Shown here: positions 34,849 through 43,841 of the stretch, piece by piece
Layout of the letters: every line of letters begins with the position of its first letter
Numbering within the stretch: the stretch's first letter is position 1
From: Bacteroidales bacterium
GTDB taxonomy: Bacteria > Bacteroidota > Bacteroidia > Bacteroidales > VadinHA17
Reading direction: 5' to 3'
DNA length: 64,000 nucleotides
Assembly (NCBI GenBank): GCA_003142255.1
Contig: PLLO01000006.1
Span: 62,001 to 126,000, forward strand
The notes under the pieces: generated by a model
Told to the model about the DNA's origin: nothing
Database searches by the model: none
What the model saw: the letters and a program-made list of their open reading frames with translations, nothing else
Program-made: the position numbers and the translations under genes

Positions 34849-35265
34849 AGATTCTTCGCTTCGCTCAGAATGACAAGAGTCTCGTGTGTGGAGAGTTGAA
34901 GGGGGAGGTTGGAGGCAATGCCTCCAACCTCCCCCTTCTTCAGGAAAGTACTCTTTATACACCTATATTTTGAAATCCTTTAGCCACAAGGTAACACAGA
35001 GTAAATGTTTAATTGATAAAGAGATTCCTAACGCTCGGAATTACAGTGTTGTTTTAGGTAATAGGGAAGCATAGGCGTTTCGCCAAGGCGAAACGCCTAT
35101 GCTTCCCTTCCTTTATAACAAATGAATTGTCATTCCGAATGAATCCGCCTGCAGGCGGAGGAATGAGGAATCTCCCCTGACATAAATGGAATGATTAAAA
35201 TGATGTGTATAAAGTGTTGCTTCAGGAACACAGGTATCTGTCATTCTGAGCGAAGCGAAGAATCT
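34849..35265. repeat. 27-bp perfect inverted repeat flanking nested hairpins (copy B, outer)
   Basis: The outer arms 34849-34875 (AGATTCTTCGCTTCGCTC...) and 35239-35265 are perfect inverted 27-mers. After the left arm comes a 20-bp-arm hairpin (34898-34917 and 34919-34938, one-base loop, arms starting GAAGGGGGAGG). A CTTTATACAC / GTGTATAAAG pair (34953-34962, 35205-35214) lies further in. The interior holds a full second composite at 35021-35174. This reads as one composite element with another inserted in its middle. It occupies most of the 808-base gene-free gap 34767-35574. Confidence 0.75.
35021..35174. repeat. composite inverted repeat with 21-bp-arm hairpin (copy B, inner)
   Basis: The left arm 35021-35045 (GAGATTCCTAACGCTCGG...) and right arm 35129-35174 (TGTCATTCCG... 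ending GAGGAATCTC) flank a perfect 21-bp-arm hairpin (35064-35084 and 35087-35107, loop AA; arms begin GGGAAGCATAGG and end TTTCGCC). Spacing is 18 bases on the left and 21 on the right. The right arm carries an inserted palindrome, CCGCCTGCAGGCGG. Same architecture as 24127-24273 and 59261-59420. Confidence 0.8.
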
Positions 35266-35574
35266 CCTTCCTTTTCACATATTGTAATGTTAGTAGTGTT
35301 TCCAACAAACAAAATTCTTAGCACCCATTAATTCGCAGATTATTAATGACTTTATATTTACTGTTAAACAACTGGGAATGTGCGAAGCTCATAATATGCA
35401 GAAATACAGGCACTAACGGACGGTTCATAACTATATCTGCAAATGTTAATAAACTTAAAAATATTGTCTTGCATCAAGAATAATGCTTAACTAATTTAGC
35501 AATTACCCGCTTTAAAAATCAGTGGCCGCTTAATCTCATTAGAATCAGAGAATAACAGAATTATATTTTAATAT
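35266..35574. other. gene-free AT-rich leader region of nrdJ
   Basis: I see no open frame of interest, no tRNA and no clear TAnnTTTG promoter here. I looked for a cobalamin riboswitch, which would be natural upstream of a B12-dependent reductase, and found neither the B12 box nor the conserved core by eye. Confidence 0.5.
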
Positions 35575-38178
35575 ATGGGAGAACTTTTTGTCCAGGAATC
35601 AACTATTGCATCTGAGAAAGCAAAAGATGAACAGCACCCCTCCGGTTCTCAGAAAATAGTTGGTGGGAAGGCTAATACCAAAACTTATTCTCACGACGAG
35701 GCGGTTGAAGCAAGTATTGAATATTTCAGAGGCGATGAACTTGCTGCAAGAGTATGGGCAAACAAATATGCGCTGAAAGACTCATATGGAAATCTATTTG
35801 AAAAGAGTCCGGACGATATGCATCATCGTATTGCACGAGAGATTCACAGAATCGAGCTTAAATACAAGAACCCACTTACGGAGGAGCTTATTTACAGAGT
35901 ACTTAAGGATTTCAGGTACATTGTACCTCAGGGAGGGCCAATGACTGGTATTGGCAATGATTATCAGATCGCTTCACTGTCAAATTGTTTTGTTATCGGC
36001 AATGAAGGAACATCCGACTCTTACGGTGGCATAATGAAGATCGACCAGGAACAGGTTCAGCTGATGAAAAGACGCGGCGGCGTAGGCCACGACCTGTCTC
36101 ATATCCGGCCAAAAGGAACGCCGGTGCTCAACAGTGCCTTAACATCTACCGGTGTGGTTCCTTTCATGGAGAGATATTCGAACTCAACCCGCGAAGTTGC
36201 TCAGGACGGCAGGCGGGGGGCACTGATGCTTTCAATATCGATCAAGCATCCCGATTCAGGAAAATTTATCGATGCCAAGCTTGAAAGCGGCAAAGTGACG
36301 GGTGCAAACGTGTCGGTCAAGATGACAGATGAATTTATGAAGGCTGTAGAGGGAAAGACGATCTTCAGACAGCAGTACCCGATAGTCTCTGATAATCCGA
36401 AGTTCGTTAACGACATTGACGCCAGCAGTCTCTGGGATAAGATAATCCATAATGCATGGAAATCGGCCGAACCAGGAGTCCTCTTCTGGGATACAATTAT
36501 CCGGGAAAGCGTTCCTGATTGTTATGCCGACCTTGGATTTGCCACCATCTCAACAAACCCCTGCGGCGAAATACCATTATGTCCGTACGACAGCTGCCGT
36601 CTTCTCGCAATCAATCTTTTCAGCTATGTAAAGAATCCTTTTACTGAAACTGCCGAATTTGATTTCGAACTCTATAAGGAACATGTCGGCCTCGCTCAGC
36701 GAATGATGGATGATATCATCGATCTTGAACTTGAAAAAATAGACGTCATAATCAATAAGATAAACGGCGATCCTGAAAATGACGAGCTGAAAAGAGTCGA
36801 ACGGAACCTCTGGAAAAACATAAGGAAAAAATCAGAAGAGGGAAGAAGAACAGGTATTGGGATAACAGCTGAGGGAGATATGCTTGCCGCACTCGGATTA
36901 AGATACGGGGCACTCGAAGCAACGGACTTCTCTGTTGAAGTGCATAAAACGCTTGCTCTTGAAGCATATAAATCATCAACCTACCTTGCAAAGGAAAGGG
37001 GATCATTTACAATTTATGACGCCGAAAGGGAGAAGAATAACCCATTCATCCTGAGGATGAAAGAGGCAGACCCGGTAATGTATAACAACATGGTTAAGTT
37101 TGGCAGAAGGAATATTGCACTGCTTACCATCGCCCCGACCGGAACCACAAGCCTGATGACCCAAACCACCTCCGGCATTGAACCAATCTTTTCCGTATTC
37201 TATAAGCGCAGAAGAAAAGTAAATCCCAACGACCAGGATGTCAAAGTCACATTCAGAGATGAAATCGGCGATTCATGGGAAGAATTTAATGTATTCCATC
37301 ATAAGTTTGTCGATTGGCTGAAGCTCAATGGCTATGATCCGAATGATATCACAAGGATGAATGATGATGAAATTGAAAAGATAATTGCAAAATCACCATA
37401 TTACAAAGCAACAGCAAATGATGTCGACTGGGTCGCAAAGGTCAGGATGCAGGGCGCAATCCAGAAATGGGTAGACCATTCAATAAGCAGCACAATAAAC
37501 TTGCCTGCCGATGTTAAGGAAGAACTGGTCAGCGAACTATACATGACTGCCTGGAAATCGGGATGCAAGGGAGCGACTGTATACCGCGACGGATCAAGGG
37601 ACGGAGTTCTTATCACCGGGAAGCCGGAAGCCAGGGCAGAAAGACCAAAACGCCCGAAAATCCTCGATTGCGACGTGATCAGGTTCAACATAAGTGAGGA
37701 AAAATGGGTCGCCTTCGTAGGGCTGAAAGACAGCAGGCCATACGAAATATTTACAGGTCTTGCCGATGAAGAGATTTTCCCAATCCCAAAAAGCATCACG
37801 AAAGGGCAGATCATCAAAATGAAGAATGATGACGGAAAAACACGGTACGATTTTCAGTATACAGACAGATATGGCTATAAAAAAACCATCGGAGGCTTAT
37901 CCCATATGTTCAAGCCTGAGTTCTGGAACTATGCCAAGCTTATCTCCGGGGTGCTAAGGCACGAGATGCCAATTGCTGATGTCGTAACACTCATTCAGTC
38001 ACTGAATCTCGACAGTGAATCAATCAATAACTGGAAGAATGGCGTGGAAAGAGCTCTCAAAAAATACATTCCGAACGGAACAAAAGCAAAGGGGAAATGC
38101 GAATGCGGTTCTGACAACCTGGTTTACGAGGAAGGTTGCCTGATATGCAAAGACTGTGGTTCCTCCAAGTGCGGATAA
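35575..38178 (+). CDS. nrdJ: adenosylcobalamin-dependent (class II) ribonucleotide reductase
   Basis: An 867-residue enzyme reducing ribonucleotides to deoxyribonucleotides. The redox Cys pair is Cys138 (ASLSNCFV) and a later partner; the radical site is NPCGEIPLCPYDS, with Asn328, Cys330 and Glu332. TIAPTGTTSLMTQTTSGIEPIFS is the conserved phosphate-binding region. The C-terminus has a Cys-rich tail (CECGSDNLVYEEGCLICKDCGSSKCG), like the zinc ribbon/redox tail of NrdJ. There is no ATP-cone at the N-terminus and no nrdB partner nearby, both supporting class II. It is convergent with the FkbM gene, 5 bases apart. A long repeat-rich gap precedes it. Confidence 0.92.
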   Translation: MGELFVQESTIASEKAKDEQHPSGSQKIVGGKANTKTYSHDEAVEASIEYFRGDELAARVWANKYALKDSYGNLFEKSPDDMHHRIAREIHRIELKYKNPLTEELIYRVLKDFRYIVPQGGPMTGIGNDYQIASLSNCFVIGNEGTSDSYGGIMKIDQEQVQLMKRRGGVGHDLSHIRPKGTPVLNSALTSTGVVPFMERYSNSTREVAQDGRRGALMLSISIKHPDSGKFIDAKLESGKVTGANVSVKMTDEFMKAVEGKTIFRQQYPIVSDNPKFVNDIDASSLWDKIIHNAWKSAEPGVLFWDTIIRESVPDCYADLGFATISTNPCGEIPLCPYDSCRLLAINLFSYVKNPFTETAEFDFELYKEHVGLAQRMMDDIIDLELEKIDVIINKINGDPENDELKRVERNLWKNIRKKSEEGRRTGIGITAEGDMLAALGLRYGALEATDFSVEVHKTLALEAYKSSTYLAKERGSFTIYDAEREKNNPFILRMKEADPVMYNNMVKFGRRNIALLTIAPTGTTSLMTQTTSGIEPIFSVFYKRRRKVNPNDQDVKVTFRDEIGDSWEEFNVFHHKFVDWLKLNGYDPNDITRMNDDEIEKIIAKSPYYKATANDVDWVAKVRMQGAIQKWVDHSISSTINLPADVKEELVSELYMTAWKSGCKGATVYRDGSRDGVLITGKPEARAERPKRPKILDCDVIRFNISEEKWVAFVGLKDSRPYEIFTGLADEEIFPIPKSITKGQIIKMKNDDGKTRYDFQYTDRYGYKKTIGGLSHMFKPEFWNYAKLISGVLRHEMPIADVVTLIQSLNLDSESINNWKNGVERALKKYIPNGTKAKGKCECGSDNLVYEEGCLICKDCGSSKCG

Positions 38179-38183
38179 TAATA

Positions 38184-39074
38184 TTATTTTTTCCGGGCTG
38201 CTCTGACGACCACACGCCTCAGCCATGGTTTCTTTATTTTCTTGTCAAACAAAGGGATCATGTAACCATGTGAAAATTTTATATCAAACCCGTACTTCTC
38301 AAGAAGCGGGGTAAAGATCTCTTCATCACTATGCTTATGATAGGTACATAATGCTATCTTCAACGGCATGTTCCCCGACAGGAATTCTTTAGCACCATTC
38401 AGCACTTTCTGCTCAAAGCCCTCAACATCTATTTTCAGGAAGGTGATATCGTTCTTCAGGGCAAGGAGGGTATTGAGGCAGATATTCCTGCCACCATCGG
38501 CATCAGATACATATTTTGTTATGATCTCAACTTTATCCTTCCATGGCGCGAATGTGGCTTCAAGTGCTTTTATCCACTCCCTGTCATAATCAATCAGATA
38601 GATTTTTTTGACTTTCTCAATCTGTGATAACGAGAAGTTGCCTTCCGAGGCTCCAATGTCAGCAATCACATCATCTTCTCCAATCGGAAAATCATCAGAC
38701 AGATAGCAGTGCGGGCAGGCCGGATCCTGTTCTTTCGACAGAGCCGCAAAAGCCCTTCTGACTTTTGCACTGCCCCATCCCTTTTTAAAATATAATCTCT
38801 TGCCGTCCTGGAGCACATAACGCATCCCGTTTGATTTATCAAGGAACACTTCAACATTTTCAGGCGGATAGCCTGAATCAAACGGGTACGGGAAAAGTGA
38901 AACGGGATTATTTCCAAGGTAATCAAGTATCTCCCTGTGTTCATCATTGATCTTGTCGGGCGGGAGGCTTGAAAAATGACTTAATATTTTTTTCCGCACT
39001 TTCCTTTTAAGAAGAATGGTCCTTACGGGCTTTGGAACCAGTACGCGGTAAGCAAGGAATATATATTTATTCAT
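38184..39074 (-). CDS. FkbM-family methyltransferase
   Basis: A 296-residue SAM-dependent methyltransferase of the FkbM family. The SAM motif is VIADIGASEGNFSLSQIEKVKKIYLIDYD, and ITFLKIDVEGFEQKVLNGA is the family's hallmark. FkbM enzymes O-methylate sugars or polyketides; here a glycan or small molecule is possible. It starts within the last codons of kbl (4-base overlap), so it seems to be co-translated with threonine catabolism genes, a functional link I cannot explain. Confidence 0.88.
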   Translation of the reverse strand: MNKYIFLAYRVLVPKPVRTILLKRKVRKKILSHFSSLPPDKINDEHREILDYLGNNPVSLFPYPFDSGYPPENVEVFLDKSNGMRYVLQDGKRLYFKKGWGSAKVRRAFAALSKEQDPACPHCYLSDDFPIGEDDVIADIGASEGNFSLSQIEKVKKIYLIDYDREWIKALEATFAPWKDKVEIITKYVSDADGGRNICLNTLLALKNDITFLKIDVEGFEQKVLNGAKEFLSGNMPLKIALCTYHKHSDEEIFTPLLEKYGFDIKFSHGYMIPLFDKKIKKPWLRRVVVRAARKK

Positions 39075-40264
39075 TTTTTCAGGATGCCAAGCTCCCTTCC
39101 GATCTTCTCAAAGGAGCTGATTGCTTTATCGAGATGCTCCTTTTCGTGGGCTGCCGAAAGCTGAACCCTTATCCTGGCCTGTCCCTTTGGAACAACAGGA
39201 TAATAGAATCCTGTAACATAAATACCCTCCTTAAGGAGCTTTGCGGCAAAATCCTGTGACAATTTCGCATCATACAGCATTACAGCACATATCGCAGATT
39301 TCGTGGGCTTAATGTCAAAGCCGAGATTGGTCATCCTGCTTATAAAGTATTCAGAGTTTGCGTGGAGCTTGTCCTGGAGCTCATTCGTCTCAGTCATCAT
39401 TTCAATCATTTTGATGCCGGCAGCTGCAACAAGCGGCGGAATAGAATTTGAGAAGAGATAGGGACGCGATCGCTGGCGCAGGAGTTCAATGATCTCCTTC
39501 TTTCCGGTGGTGAATCCGCCAATGGCTCCGCCAAATGCTTTTCCAAGGGTCCCGGTAATAATTTCGACCTGCCCGGGAATATTATAAAGTTCAGTTACGC
39601 CTCTTCCGGTTTCTCCAACCACCCCGGCAGAATGAGATTCATCTACCATTACCATTGCGTTGTAGATGTTAGCCAGCTCTACAATCTTCTTCAGCGGAGC
39701 TACATTACCGTCCATTGAAAATACGCCATCAGTGACAATAAGCCTGAAACGCTGAGCCTGTGCAAGCTTAAGCTGTTTTTCAAGGTCGTTCATGTCGGCA
39801 TTTTCATAACGGTATCTCTGGGCTTTGCAGAGCCTGACGCCGTCAATTATTGATGCATGGTTAAGCGAATCAGAAATAATTGCATCTTCTTCGGTAAGAA
39901 GGGGTTCAAATACGCCGCCATTGGCATCAAAGCAGGCTGCATATAAAATGGTATCTTCAGTATTGAAGAATTTCGCAATCTTCTTTTCCAGTTCCTTGTG
40001 AAGATCAGTGGTACCGCAGATAAACCGCACCGATGACATCCCGTATCCATGATCGTCGAGAGCTGATTTAGCTGCATCGATAAGCTGGCGGTTATCGGAA
40101 AGGCCAAGGTAATTGTTTGCACAGAAGTTAAGGACCTTCTGCCCGCTGTCGAGGGTTATCTCAGCCCCCTGGGGAGAAACAATTACTCTTTCATTCTTGT
40201 ATAAACCGTTTTCCTTTATCTCGTTAATAATGTTAACCAGATGTTTTTGATAATTAATGTACAT
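39071..40264 (-). CDS. kbl: glycine C-acetyltransferase (2-amino-3-ketobutyrate CoA ligase)
   Basis: A 397-residue PLP enzyme of the alpha-oxoamine synthase family, cleaving 2-amino-3-ketobutyrate with CoA to glycine and acetyl-CoA. VMVDESHSAGVVGETGRG holds the PLP Asp/His and GTLGKAFGGAIGG the Schiff-base Lys242. Length is identical to typical Kbl. It is paired with tdh 83 bases upstream on the same strand; together they form the two-step threonine-to-glycine route. Related 8-amino-7-oxononanoate synthase (BioF) is less likely given this partner. Confidence 0.94.
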   Translation of the reverse strand: MYINYQKHLVNIINEIKENGLYKNERVIVSPQGAEITLDSGQKVLNFCANNYLGLSDNRQLIDAAKSALDDHGYGMSSVRFICGTTDLHKELEKKIAKFFNTEDTILYAACFDANGGVFEPLLTEEDAIISDSLNHASIIDGVRLCKAQRYRYENADMNDLEKQLKLAQAQRFRLIVTDGVFSMDGNVAPLKKIVELANIYNAMVMVDESHSAGVVGETGRGVTELYNIPGQVEIITGTLGKAFGGAIGGFTTGKKEIIELLRQRSRPYLFSNSIPPLVAAAGIKMIEMMTETNELQDKLHANSEYFISRMTNLGFDIKPTKSAICAVMLYDAKLSQDFAAKLLKEGIYVTGFYYPVVPKGQARIRVQLSAAHEKEHLDKAISSFEKIGRELGILKK

Positions 40265-40284
40265 AGTATATTATTTAATATCTC

Positions 40285-40335
40285 CCTTTGTGCGCCTTTG
40301 TGGTTAATATTTTTTACCACTAAGGGACACAAAGG
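40285..40335. repeat. 20-bp imperfect inverted repeat between tdh and kbl
   Basis: CCTTTGTGCGCCTTTGTGGT (40285-40304) pairs with 40316-40335 (ACCACTAAGGG...) with about three mismatches and an 11-base AT loop. It may modulate expression of kbl relative to tdh; a dispersed repeat is equally possible. Confidence 0.65.
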
Positions 40336-40346
40336 ATTAAAATAAA

Positions 40347-41381
40347 TTAATCCCAATTCAGGATAACTTTGCCGCAGTTTCCCTCTTCCATTGCATCGAA
40401 TCCCTTCTGGAAATCGTCAATAGGAAATCTGTGAGTGATGATTGGCTCGAGGTTGATTCCACCGATGATCATCTGTTCCATTTTGTACCAGGTCTCCCAC
40501 ATCTCCCTTCCATAAATACCTTTCATAGTTATTGCCTTGAATATAATATCGCTCCATGGCACTTCAAAATTAGAGGGGAGAAGCCCAAGCAGTGAGATGC
40601 TTGACCCGTTGTACATGTTGCTGATCATTTCTATAAAAGCCTTTGGTGATCCTGACATTTCGAAACCTATATCAAACCCTCTCATCCCCAGTTTCTTAAC
40701 CGCATCAGATATCTTTTCACCCTTTGACGGGTTGACAGTGAGCGTTGCTCCCATTTTCCTTGCAATATCAAGCCTGTAATCGCTCAGGTCGCTGGCGACG
40801 ATGAAGCGGGCGCCTGCAAATCTTGCGATTGCAATAGCCATGCTGCCTATTAATCCCGAACCTGTGACTAAAACATCTTCACCAAGAAGCGGGAAGGATA
40901 GTGCTGTATGAGTGGCATTTCCGAACGGATCCATTATAGAAGCCCACTCATCAGATATCCTATGATCGAGAAGGATCACATTTGAAGCAGGGACTTTTAC
41001 ATACTCGGCAAATGATCCGTCAATATTAACACCTATACCTACCGTGTTCTCACAGACATGTTCTTTTCCGCGCCGGCAGTTGCGGCAATGGCCGCATGCA
41101 ATATGCCCTTCGCCGGTAACCCTGTCGCCGATGTGGAGATTTGCTACGCCAGCCCCCATTTTTTCTACATAACCCATATATTCATGGCCTATCACCATTG
41201 GCGTCTTTATGGTTTTCTGCGACCATGCGTCCCACATGTAAATATGAAGGTCAGTGCCGCATATTGCCGATTTCTTAACCTTTATTATCACGTCGTTGAG
41301 TCCGGGTTCAGGAACAGGAACCTCCTGCATCCATAACCCTTTTTCCGGACGGGCTTTTACCAGTGCTTTCATCTTTTTCAT
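40347..41381 (-). CDS. tdh: L-threonine 3-dehydrogenase (zinc-dependent)
   Basis: A 344-residue medium-chain dehydrogenase oxidising threonine to 2-amino-3-ketobutyrate with NAD+. Catalytic zinc ligands are in [13 protein letters not shown] and GHEYMGYVE; the structural zinc lobe is [15 protein letters not shown]; the Rossmann motif is [17 protein letters not shown]. The length and the neighbouring kbl gene support the assignment over other alcohol dehydrogenases. Two start codons (41381 and 41372) are possible. A promoter with -33 and -7 elements lies upstream. Confidence 0.94.
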   Translation of the reverse strand: MKKMKALVKARPEKGLWMQEVPVPEPGLNDVIIKVKKSAICGTDLHIYMWDAWSQKTIKTPMVIGHEYMGYVEKMGAGVANLHIGDRVTGEGHIACGHCRNCRRGKEHVCENTVGIGVNIDGSFAEYVKVPASNVILLDHRISDEWASIMDPFGNATHTALSFPLLGEDVLVTGSGLIGSMAIAIARFAGARFIVASDLSDYRLDIARKMGATLTVNPSKGEKISDAVKKLGMRGFDIGFEMSGSPKAFIEMISNMYNGSSISLLGLLPSNFEVPWSDIIFKAITMKGIYGREMWETWYKMEQMIIGGINLEPIITHRFPIDDFQKGFDAMEEGNCGKVILNWD

Positions 41382-41422
41382 ACCAGGAAATTTTTAAACG
41401 GAAACGTGTTTTAGCATTACCA

Positions 41423-41450
41423 CAAATTTAATACAAATCTGCTGTCCAAA
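41423..41450 (-). promoter_or_regulatory. candidate promoter (-33/-7) for tdh-kbl-fkbM
   Basis: On the minus strand TTTG (41447-41450) and TAAATTTG (41423-41430) are 16 bases apart, ahead of tdh. It is arranged back-to-back with the gltX promoter. Confidence 0.5.
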
Positions 41451-41492
41451 ACCTGATTAATGCCATATCTGTTATTTATATGAGCGTTTGCC

Positions 41493-41500
41493 TATCTTTG
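41493..41500 (+). promoter_or_regulatory. candidate -7 box for gltX
   Basis: TATCTTTG, an exact TAnnTTTG match, lies 27-34 bases before the gltX ATG. No clear -33 TTTG. Confidence 0.55.
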
Positions 41501-41526
41501 CATTTATTAAAAAAGACTATTGAATT

Positions 41527-43041
41527 ATGCAGCAAGTACGAGTACGTTTTGCCCCAAGCCCGACGGGTCCTCTGCATATCGGAGGCGTAAGGACAGCTCT
41601 TTATAACTACCTTTTTGCCAGGAAGAACAATGGAACATTTATTTTAAGGATCGAGGATACTGACCAGACCAGGTTCGTCGATGGTGCAGAGGAGTATATA
41701 ATGGAATCCCTGAAGTGGTGCGGAATAACCGTGGATGAAGGGATAAATGAGGGAGGAAAATATGGTCCTTACCGTCAGAGTGACAAAAAGGATATTTTCA
41801 GGCAATATGCAGATCTTCTGATTGATAAAAATGATGCCTATTATGCCTTTGATTCACGGGATCAGCTCGATAAGCTGAGAAAGGATGCAGATAAAGAGGG
41901 GAAGACCTTCATCTACAATGCATCGGCAAGAAATAGCCGTCAGAATTCCCTTTCGTTGCCTGAGGCTGAATGGAAGCAGCGTCTGAAAGATGGCGCACCT
42001 TATGTCATACGTTACAGGATGCCATTGAATGAGGATATTCATTTCGACGATTTAATACGAGGCCATATTGTTGTGAACACAAGTACCCTGGACGATAAGG
42101 TGCTGTTTAAATCGGACGGTATGCCCACCTATCACCTGGCTAATATAGTTGATGACCACCTTATGGAGATTAGTCATGTTATCCGAGGTGAAGAATGGCT
42201 TCCTTCACTGCCTCTTCACATAATGCTTTACCGGTCGTTTGGATGGGATGCCCCGCTGTTCGCACACCTTCCGCTTCTCCTTAAACCCGACGGGGAAGGG
42301 AAGCTTAGCAAACGGGACGGCGATAAGATGGGATTTCCTGTTTTCCCGCTCTACTGGCCCTATGGAGAAACTGCCAAAGGATACCGCGAGGAAGGATATT
42401 ACCCTGAGGCATTTATAAACATGCTTGCCTTGCTGGGATGGAACCCGGGAACAGAAAAGGAGATATTCAGCATGAGCGAGCTAATTGATGCATTTTCAAT
42501 TGACAGGGTACATAAATCAGGCTCAAGGTTTAATCCTGAAAAGGCAAAATGGTTCAACCACCAATACCTAATGCAAAGAACCAATAAACAGCTGGCGATC
42601 GAATTCAGGGAATTCCTGAGGATCCAGGGTTTTCATCATGATATAGGTCAGATTGAGACTCTGGTCGGACTCGTAAAGGACAGGGTGAGCTTTGTCAGTG
42701 AGATATGGAACGAGACTGACTTCTTCTTTAAAAGCCCGGAGACATATGACAAGGATGCAATTAAGAAAAGATGGAAACCGGAGACTCCGGCCCAGTTACT
42801 TGAGCTGAAGGAGGTACTCGCAGGGATCGAAGATTTTAAGCCTGATGCAATGGAAAGCAAGGTAAAATCATGGATTGAGGCGAAAGGATATAATACCGGG
42901 GCCATTATGAATGCATTCAGGATTGTGATTGTCGGGGCATCCAGAGGACCTCATATGTTTGATATAATTTCATGGTTAGGGAAGGAAGAGACGCTTAAGA
43001 GGATCGATAAGGGTGTTTCCGTTATTGGCAAGTCATTATAA
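41527..43041 (+). CDS. gltX: glutamyl-tRNA synthetase
   Basis: A 504-residue class I synthetase charging tRNA-Glu. VRFAPSPTGPLHIGGVRTALYNYLFAR contains the HIGH-equivalent motif and GEGKLSKRDGDKMG the KMSKS-equivalent. The catalytic domain is followed by an all-helical anticodon-binding domain. Length is normal. The stop codon overlaps the ATG of the following tatD-family gene by one base (TAATG). Confidence 0.95.
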   Translation: MQQVRVRFAPSPTGPLHIGGVRTALYNYLFARKNNGTFILRIEDTDQTRFVDGAEEYIMESLKWCGITVDEGINEGGKYGPYRQSDKKDIFRQYADLLIDKNDAYYAFDSRDQLDKLRKDADKEGKTFIYNASARNSRQNSLSLPEAEWKQRLKDGAPYVIRYRMPLNEDIHFDDLIRGHIVVNTSTLDDKVLFKSDGMPTYHLANIVDDHLMEISHVIRGEEWLPSLPLHIMLYRSFGWDAPLFAHLPLLLKPDGEGKLSKRDGDKMGFPVFPLYWPYGETAKGYREEGYYPEAFINMLALLGWNPGTEKEIFSMSELIDAFSIDRVHKSGSRFNPEKAKWFNHQYLMQRTNKQLAIEFREFLRIQGFHHDIGQIETLVGLVKDRVSFVSEIWNETDFFFKSPETYDKDAIKKRWKPETPAQLLELKEVLAGIEDFKPDAMESKVKSWIEAKGYNTGAIMNAFRIVIVGASRGPHMFDIISWLGKEETLKRIDKGVSVIGKSL

Positions 43042-43724
43042 TGAGCTTCCCGAAGCAAAACGATTTTATAGATATTCATACCCACGGTGCAGTGCCATCT
43101 CCCGGGATTTTTTCCGTCGAAACGCTAATGGCGCATGAAGAGAAGATTCCTGTGGAAACAGCAGGCCTCGCATATACTTCAGGCATTCACCCATGGAATC
43201 TCAATGATGAAAATCATGACAGGTTATTGTTGTACGTCGAAAAAATCGCCTCATATGAAAGTGTCATCGCCATTGGTGAGGCCGGGTTTGACAAAATAAA
43301 GGGTCCGGCTATGGATCTGCAGCAAAGGACATTTGAAGAACAGGTTTATATTGCAGGGAAGTTAAGGAAACCTGTAGTAATACATTGTGTAAGGGCCTGG
43401 GAGGAGCTTATCTCGGCGCATAAGAAGCTTAAACCGGCAACACCCTGGCTTATACATGGTTTCAGGGGGAAGAAGGAGCTGGGTATGCAGTTGATTTCAA
43501 AAGGCATGTACCTCTCTTTCTGGTTCGATTTTATAACCAGGAGAGAGGCAACTCCGTTGATTCAAAGCCTTCCTGTCGATCGTATTTTTCTTGAGACAGA
43601 TGGTTCAGGCGCTGATATTAGGAATATATATAAAAAGGTATCAGGAGATCTTGGTATCGGGGTTGATGAATTAAAAATACAGATGTTAAAGAATTATACG
43701 GTTTTCTTTAATCGGAACAATTAA
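43041..43724 (+). CDS. TatD-family metal-dependent hydrolase
   Basis: A 227-residue TIM-barrel hydrolase of the TatD family. FIDIHTHG is the first metal-binding motif, GIHPWNL the second, AIGEAGFDKIKG the Glu ligand, PVVIHCVRAWEEL a His ligand and FLETDGS the final Asp. TatD proteins are metal-dependent deoxyribonucleases; this shorter Bacteroidota type has no established substrate. Translationally coupled to gltX by a one-base overlap. Confidence 0.85.
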   Translation: MSFPKQNDFIDIHTHGAVPSPGIFSVETLMAHEEKIPVETAGLAYTSGIHPWNLNDENHDRLLLYVEKIASYESVIAIGEAGFDKIKGPAMDLQQRTFEEQVYIAGKLRKPVVIHCVRAWEELISAHKKLKPATPWLIHGFRGKKELGMQLISKGMYLSFWFDFITRREATPLIQSLPVDRIFLETDGSGADIRNIYKKVSGDLGIGVDELKIQMLKNYTVFFNRNN

Positions 43725-43737
43725 TAATTACGGTATA

Positions 43738-43823
43738 GGTGTAGAGACAGGTCTCAGACCCGTCTCTACACCGTTAAAAACAGACCCGTCTCTACACCGT
43801 TAAAAACAGACCCGTCTCTACAC
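43738..43823 (+). repeat. 26-bp tandem repeat with inverted first unit
   Basis: CAGACCCGTCTCTACACC plus GTTAAAAA (26 bases) occurs at 43755-43780 and 43781-43806, with a partial third copy at 43807-43823. The preceding GGTGTAGAGACAGGTCT (43738-43754) is the inverted complement of the start of the first unit with one mismatch, so a 17-bp stem can form. It fills the gap between the tatD-family gene and tcdA. Confidence 0.85.
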
Positions 43824-43841
43824 CTACACCGATATAACACT

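Noticed and set aside
34886-35074. Small plus-strand open frame of 62 codons
   Set aside because: It runs through the hairpin and inverted-repeat arms; the apparent protein is a by-product of repeat sequence.
35266-35574. Possible cobalamin riboswitch upstream of nrdJ
   Set aside because: Expected for a B12-dependent enzyme, but the B12 box and conserved core bases are not visible on either strand.
43755-43823. Short CRISPR-like array
   Set aside because: The 26-bp units are directly contiguous with no spacers, and there are no cas genes.
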